In this document: positions 59,808 through 64,000 of the stretch, piece by piece
How the letters are laid out: each line of letters starts with the position of its first letter
Numbering within the stretch: the first letter of the stretch is position 1
Assembly: GCA_021208685.1 (NCBI GenBank)
Contig: JAJOJJ010000019.1
Span: 49,265-113,264 of the forward strand
Origin: Saccharospirillaceae bacterium
GTDB lineage: Bacteria; Pseudomonadota; Gammaproteobacteria; Pseudomonadales; Oceanobacteraceae
Length of the DNA stretch: 64,000 bases
Direction: 5' to 3'
Notes under the pieces: model-generated
What the model was told of the DNA's origin: nothing
The model's input: only the letters and a program-made list of their open reading frames with translations
The model's database searches: none
Translations under genes and position numbers: made by a program

Positions 59808-61628
59808 ATGCAAAGCCCGAAAACTCCGATAAAGCTGCACATACCGACAACGCCGCTCACGCAGTTATCATTCTGTGCCGGCAATGTTGAGGATGTCACC
59901 CGGTGGGCCAAGGAATTGCCGATGGCGAATACCGGCGAGGCTGCGCGTCAGTTGTATCTGGCAATCCGTGAGCTTAATCAGTGGAATACCGATCCGCTGC
60001 TGCGCTTTAAAATGCTCGAAGTCGTGCGCCCTTATATTTATTCAATCTGCACGCTGCTGAACAAACATTTTCTGCAATCGTCAATCTCGCTGAACGATAA
60101 GCAACTCAAAATCGCCAACCTCAGTCAGGCTTTGCAGGGACATCTGGCAACCGGCTATAAAATGGTTGTGGCACACAGCATCAGCCGTGTCGCCCCTGCG
60201 GATAAGCCTTCAAAAATTGTGACGCTGGCTATTCACCGTGCCATTTCCGATACCAACCAAACCATTTTGCGGGCATTTCAGCTTTACTGTCAGCCTCCGG
60301 AACACGCCTGGCTGGAAGTGAATCAGCTGTACCTGCTGGCCGAAATGCATAAGCTGCTGACGTTTAAAGTCAGTGATCGCCAGACACGCTTTCTATCGAC
60401 CTCCACCATTGAGGATGTCTATATCCGCGCGCATCTGCTGGGGACCGCCAAACCCAACAATCTGCGTCAGCAGGATCTGGCCCAGCTCTATGATGCCAGT
60501 GAGTTATGGGCTGAGTTCGCTTCGCTGTCTGCCGCCGATGACGAAAGTGCACTGTTTATTATCAACCTGCACCGTGATCGCCCCGGACAGTACCGTCAGC
60601 ATCTTCGCGACGCTCAAAAGCCATTATTCCGCAGCCTTAACACCTCTAAACTGGTGCAGGCACTCAAACATTGGGCGGCGAATCCGAATGGCGCTCATCA
60701 GATTACGGTGCCGGGCAAGCTCAGTGATAACCTGCTTTCTCACGCTATTCAATCCTGGGGCATACACTGGCAACGCTCTTTCCGCCGCGCCCCAAGCGAA
60801 GGCCAGTTACGCATCTGTATCGGATTATCCGCCACGCATTATTACAGTGGTGGTCAGCAGGATTTTGAAAAAATGCTCGCGTCTGTCCGGCCTAAAACAC
60901 TTGAAGGCGAAAGTGTCGAACGCAGTGTTGATGTTGGCAAAGCCAGTACCGATGACGATGTCTGGGCCAATGCATTTGACGCCGGCGGTGCACGTATTGC
61001 AGAAAATAGCGCACTGAATATCGATGCCATTGAGTTCATCAACAAGCACAAAGCTCAGGATGACAACAGCGAAGAAGAAAGCAACAAGTATCCTGCCCAT
61101 CAGGTCAATCTGATCAATACCAGTCCTGGCGGATATTGCATTCACTGGAGCGGTGAGGTTCCCGCCAGTATTCAGGCTGGCGAATTACTGGGTATTCAGG
61201 AGCGCGGGGTCAAACACTGGTCAATCGGTGTTATCCGCTGGATACGCCATCTGCGTGATCAGGGAACACAACTGGGTATTGAGCTGCTGGCTCCCAAAGC
61301 CGAAGTTGGTGCTGCACGATTGCTGCAGAAAACCGGCAGCAATGGCCCCTACATGCGGGCTCTGCTGTTACCGGCGATCAAAGCGATCGCACAACCGGCA
61401 ACATTATTATTGCCGCGCATTCCTTTCCGCACGGGCAATAAAGTTGAATTAATGTATCCCGAAATTCAGGGACGCTACCAACTGACCAAGCGACTCACAT
61501 CAACCAGCAGTTTCAGTCAGTTCCAGTTCCGCAGTGCCGGTGCGACCAGTCAGACTCAATCATCCGCCATGCAACGCACACCGGGGCTGGGCGAAGATGA
61601 TTTTGACTCCATCTGGAACAAACTCTGA
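59808..61628 (+). CDS. large protein with C-terminal PilZ-like domain, upstream of fimX
   Basis: 606 residues with AGGA 5 bases before the ATG. The first ~400 residues are helical and without known motif (EAARQLYLAIRELNQWNTDPLLRFKML; HLATGYKMVVAHS). The C-terminal ~150 residues look like a degenerate PilZ barrel (HQVNLINTSPGGYCIHWSGEVPASIQAGELLGI, WSIGVIRWIRHLRDQGTQLGIELLAPKA). The NxSxxG element is present as NTSPGG, but the upstream RxxxR pair needed for c-di-GMP binding is not seen. It precedes the fimX gene by 116 bases, and a Pseudomonas gene at the same place is uncharacterised to my knowledge. Confidence 0.7.
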   Translation: MQSPKTPIKLHIPTTPLTQLSFCAGNVEDVTRWAKELPMANTGEAARQLYLAIRELNQWNTDPLLRFKMLEVVRPYIYSICTLLNKHFLQSSISLNDKQLKIANLSQALQGHLATGYKMVVAHSISRVAPADKPSKIVTLAIHRAISDTNQTILRAFQLYCQPPEHAWLEVNQLYLLAEMHKLLTFKVSDRQTRFLSTSTIEDVYIRAHLLGTAKPNNLRQQDLAQLYDASELWAEFASLSAADDESALFIINLHRDRPGQYRQHLRDAQKPLFRSLNTSKLVQALKHWAANPNGAHQITVPGKLSDNLLSHAIQSWGIHWQRSFRRAPSEGQLRICIGLSATHYYSGGQQDFEKMLASVRPKTLEGESVERSVDVGKASTDDDVWANAFDAGGARIAENSALNIDAIEFINKHKAQDDNSEEESNKYPAHQVNLINTSPGGYCIHWSGEVPASIQAGELLGIQERGVKHWSIGVIRWIRHLRDQGTQLGIELLAPKAEVGAARLLQKTGSNGPYMRALLLPAIKAIAQPATLLLPRIPFRTGNKVELMYPEIQGRYQLTKRLTSTSSFSQFQFRSAGATSQTQSSAMQRTPGLGEDDFDSIWNKL

Positions 61629-61712
61629 TCAGAAATTCAGCATCTGATCATTTTGTAACGCCCCACTGACTGTTTTGTCACTCCTGGTCATTTTTTTTTC
61701 GCATACGGACTC

Positions 61713-61718
61713 TATAAT
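61713..61718 (+). promoter_or_regulatory. candidate -10 element of fimX
   Basis: TATAAT stands 26 bases before the fimX ATG, in a T-rich stretch. The -35 region at a 17-base spacing is a T-run without a good TTGACA match, so this is tentative. Confidence 0.45.
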
Positions 61719-61744
61719 CTCTTTTTTATTTACCAGAGGTTGGC

Positions 61745-63844
61745 ATGTCGACAAGTCGGGACACATTGCATCTGTTGTTGCTCACAGAAACCCAGAATGA
61801 TGCCGAAAGTCTGGTGAGCCTGATGCGTAATTCCGGCAGCGCCACCCGGGCGCACCAAATTACCTCACTGGCAGACATGAATGAACAACTGCAGGAGAAA
61901 ACCTGGGATCTGCTGATCGCGCAACCGGATGTTAACGGCATTGGTTATGAAGATCTGCTCAAACAAATCAAACGCCTCAACAAAGATCTGCCCGTCATCC
62001 TGATCACAGAGGAAGTTGACGCCATGATCATGGAAGCCGCGATCAAGCGGGGTGCCAGCACGGTTGTTCCTATTGATGAAAGCAACCTGCTGCTGCTGAT
62101 CATCCAGCGTGAACTTCGTCATTTACGCTCCCGCCGCGAACTGCGCACCCTTGAAGTGCGTATCCGCGACGCCGAAAAGCGCTGCCAGAATCTGCTCGAA
62201 AGTTCAAAAGACGCCGTTGCTTATATTCACGATGGCATGCACGTCTATGCCAATCAGGTTTACCTTGAATTGTTCGGTTATAACTCGGTTGAGGAGCTGG
62301 AAGGCATACCGATCATGGATATGGTCGACAGTTCAGGCCAGGCCGGTTTTAAAAACTTCCTGAAAACCTATCATGCAGAGCAGAACAGCAGCCAGGAGCT
62401 GCGGACCACGGGAATCAGTGATCAAGGCAATACCTTTCCGATGCTGATGACGTTCTCGGCGGCAACCTATGCTGACGAACGCTGCACTCAGGTTGTGATC
62501 CGCACCAATGCCGATAACAGCGAACTGGAAGCCAAGCTGAAAGAAATCAGCAGTCGTGACCTCATGACAGGCCTCTACAACAAACCTTATTTTAACGCTC
62601 GCCTGGAAGAGGCTGTCGACCGCGCCGTGCTGAAAGGCGCCAAAGGGGCCGTGCTGTATATCAACCTCGATCACTTCGGCAAAATCAAAAGTGAAATTGG
62701 TATCAGTAATGCTGACACCGTAATAGGCGAGATCGCGAATTGCCTCAAAGCGCAAATGAACGAAAAGGATATTCTGGCGCGTATCGGTGAAGATATTTTC
62801 ACCTGCATGCGCATGGGCGCAGATGCCGAATCGGCGCTGCAGTTTGGTGAACGTCTGCGCAATAAAATCGAACACCTGCTGATCGACATCGGCAGCCGCA
62901 CGGTGACCGTAACTGCCAGTATTGGCCTGTCGCTGATCACAGAAAACAGTTCGCGCCCCGAAGATATTCTGCAGCAGTCCCATCACGCATCTGACGATGT
63001 GCGCAAACAAGCCGGCCATGAGCGCGGTAATGGTGTTCACCTCTACCTGCCCAAAGAAGTGGACGAACCACAACAAGCCAATAATCTGCAGCAGACACTG
63101 ACCGAGGCTATCCGTCATAACAGCTTCCGCCTGTTATTCCAGCCAATGATCAGCTTGCGCGGGGAAGAAACGGAACACTACGAAACCCTGCTGCGTCTGC
63201 ATCAACCCAATGGTAACGAATTATCCGGCGGAGATTTCCTTAACAGCTCCGAGATCAGCGATGATCTGAAACGCAAAATTGATCGGTGGGTTATTCTGCA
63301 CACCACAAAATTACTGGGAGAGCACCGGGCCAAGGGGCACAACACCCGCATGTTCATTAACTTGTCGGCAGCATCCCTGACCGATGAAACCCTGCCCGGC
63401 TGGATTGGTGTCGCAATCAATGCCGCCAGACTGCCTAAGGGAACCGTCATTTTTCAGTTCAATGAAGAAGACGCCAGCCGCCTGCTGAAACAAACCCAGC
63501 AATTCAGCCACGCACTCATGGAAAAAGGCATTCCGGCGGCACTCAGCCGCTTCGGCTGTGCACTTAACCCAATGCAGACCCTGAAACATCTGGCGGTTGA
63601 TTACGTCAAAGTCGATGGCTCTTTCACTCAGGAGCTGGGGCAAAATCCGGAAGCTCAGAAACACCTGAAAGACCTGCTCGAAAGCCTGCATGAAGAAGAA
63701 AAACGCACCATTGTGCCATTGGTTGAAAGCGCCAACTCGGTTGCGTCGCTGTGGCAGTTAGGAGTGCACTTTATTCAGGGCTACTATGTGCAGCCACCAC
63801 AAACGGCCATGAGCTACAACTTCAGCGATGAAAGCGATGAATAA
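61745..63844 (+). CDS. fimX: FimX-type degenerate c-di-GMP protein (REC-PAS-GGDEF-EAL)
   Basis: 699 residues, close to the ~690 of FimX. A receiver-like N-terminus (LHLLLLTETQNDAESLVSLM, LITEEVDAMIMEAAIKRGASTVVPID), a PAS domain (LLESSKDAVAYIHDGMHVYANQVYLELFGY), a GGDEF domain and an EAL domain follow in order. The GGDEF site is replaced by IGEDIF (residues 347-352), and the EAL triad reads ETL (residues 480-482), so neither cyclase nor phosphodiesterase activity is expected. Such proteins bind c-di-GMP through the EAL fold and control type IV pilus assembly and twitching motility. Position after psd and a PilZ-like gene matches the Pseudomonas aeruginosa fimX locus by memory. Confidence 0.93.
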   Translation: MSTSRDTLHLLLLTETQNDAESLVSLMRNSGSATRAHQITSLADMNEQLQEKTWDLLIAQPDVNGIGYEDLLKQIKRLNKDLPVILITEEVDAMIMEAAIKRGASTVVPIDESNLLLLIIQRELRHLRSRRELRTLEVRIRDAEKRCQNLLESSKDAVAYIHDGMHVYANQVYLELFGYNSVEELEGIPIMDMVDSSGQAGFKNFLKTYHAEQNSSQELRTTGISDQGNTFPMLMTFSAATYADERCTQVVIRTNADNSELEAKLKEISSRDLMTGLYNKPYFNARLEEAVDRAVLKGAKGAVLYINLDHFGKIKSEIGISNADTVIGEIANCLKAQMNEKDILARIGEDIFTCMRMGADAESALQFGERLRNKIEHLLIDIGSRTVTVTASIGLSLITENSSRPEDILQQSHHASDDVRKQAGHERGNGVHLYLPKEVDEPQQANNLQQTLTEAIRHNSFRLLFQPMISLRGEETEHYETLLRLHQPNGNELSGGDFLNSSEISDDLKRKIDRWVILHTTKLLGEHRAKGHNTRMFINLSAASLTDETLPGWIGVAINAARLPKGTVIFQFNEEDASRLLKQTQQFSHALMEKGIPAALSRFGCALNPMQTLKHLAVDYVKVDGSFTQELGQNPEAQKHLKDLLESLHEEEKRTIVPLVESANSVASLWQLGVHFIQGYYVQPPQTAMSYNFSDESDE

Positions 63845-63877
63845 TCCCTGAACCATAAAAAAGCCCGGCAGAACCGT

Positions 63878-63909
63878 AATGCTGTTCACTTAAGCGGAGC
63901 AGCATTTTT
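63878..63909 (+). terminator. rho-independent terminator of fimX
   Basis: AATGCTGTTC pairs with GGAGCAGCATT (10 bp, one G-U) around a 9-base loop, and a run of five T closes at 63909. It lies 33 bases after the fimX stop. Confidence 0.78.
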
Positions 63910-64000
63910 ATCCACCGGATAGCGGGTTTTTGATATCTTCACCGATCGCGGCGTTGTAGGTCGCGGTCGGCGCTTCACAAGTAACCCCGAAAGCCCTGAT
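63908..64000 (-). CDS. possible C-terminal end of a minus-strand gene cut by the right edge
   Basis: The minus-strand frame running from the right edge to the TAA at 63908-63910 gives 30 residues (FGVTCEAPTATYNAAIGED near the start and IKNPLSGG at the end). It is open across the edge and its stop falls in the fimX terminator T-run, a normal position for a convergent gene. The product cannot be named from so short a piece. Confidence 0.4.
   Translation of the reverse strand: MRAFGVTCEAPTATYNAAIGEDIKNPLSGG

Noticed and set aside
62333..63118. 261-codon minus-strand frame opposite fimX
   Set aside because: Antisense shadow of a well-supported gene.

Overview
The window reads as a chromosomal segment of a motile, aerobic, Gram-negative gammaproteobacterium. 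The gene complement and order look Oceanospirillales- or Pseudomonas-like: orn, rsgA, motB, motA, an HDOD protein, rhdA, psd and fimX in that order, plus leuS-lptE-holA and mpl-ubiX. I place it near marine Oceanospirillaceae by inference; there is no rRNA or other taxonomic marker. Coding density is high. I saw no rRNA, tRNA, CRISPR array, insertion sequence or prophage.

Region 1 (1-8050, + strand) is a tightly coupled run: an NTF2-like protein (cut by the left edge), an SDR, a FAD-dependent oxidoreductase, DUF1365, a Cfa-type methyltransferase, DUF2878 and a secreted protein of unknown function, followed by a TonB-dependent receptor with its own possible Fur box. The first five genes join by 4-base start/stop overlaps. 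This is a membrane fatty-acid modification operon (cyclopropane or another methylated acyl product). Region 2 (8078-14028) holds a GNAT, a LysR regulator, a receiver-domain protein of unknown output with a possibly structured leader, and a MalT/LAL-type LuxR regulator.

Region 3 (14151-22472) is an apparent iron-uptake island. A TonB receptor, an FMN-binding protein and a PepSY membrane protein run one way. A membrane di-iron hydroxylase and a Tat-exported DUF1513 protein run the other way. Two lipoprotein genes (DUF4856, then imelysin-like) converge on them. Fur-box-like sites (13/19 and 14/19 to consensus by eye) lie at both promoter regions.

Region 4 (22661-35941) carries grxD, a PAS chemoreceptor, a fused 5-oxoprolinase, a PLD lipoprotein, a dihaem cytochrome c, then leuS-lptE-holA and an unknown protein behind a palindrome-rich promoter region. 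Region 5 (36003-47750) carries a degenerate RmlD-like protein, a 7TM diguanylate cyclase, a FadL transporter, an AraC regulator, a PEBP protein, a second chemoreceptor and an 843-residue exported protein built of about ten 75-residue thrombospondin type 3-like calcium-binding repeats.

Region 6 (47816-64000) carries ubiX-mpl, fbp, orn, rsgA, motAB, an HDOD protein, rhdA, psd, a GNAT, a decayed epmB remnant, a PilZ-like protein and a FimX-type degenerate GGDEF/EAL protein. The last two, with the diguanylate cyclase, point to c-di-GMP control of surface motility. Starts were chosen from ribosome-binding sites, signal peptides and family lengths. Family names rest on motif recognition, not on searches.
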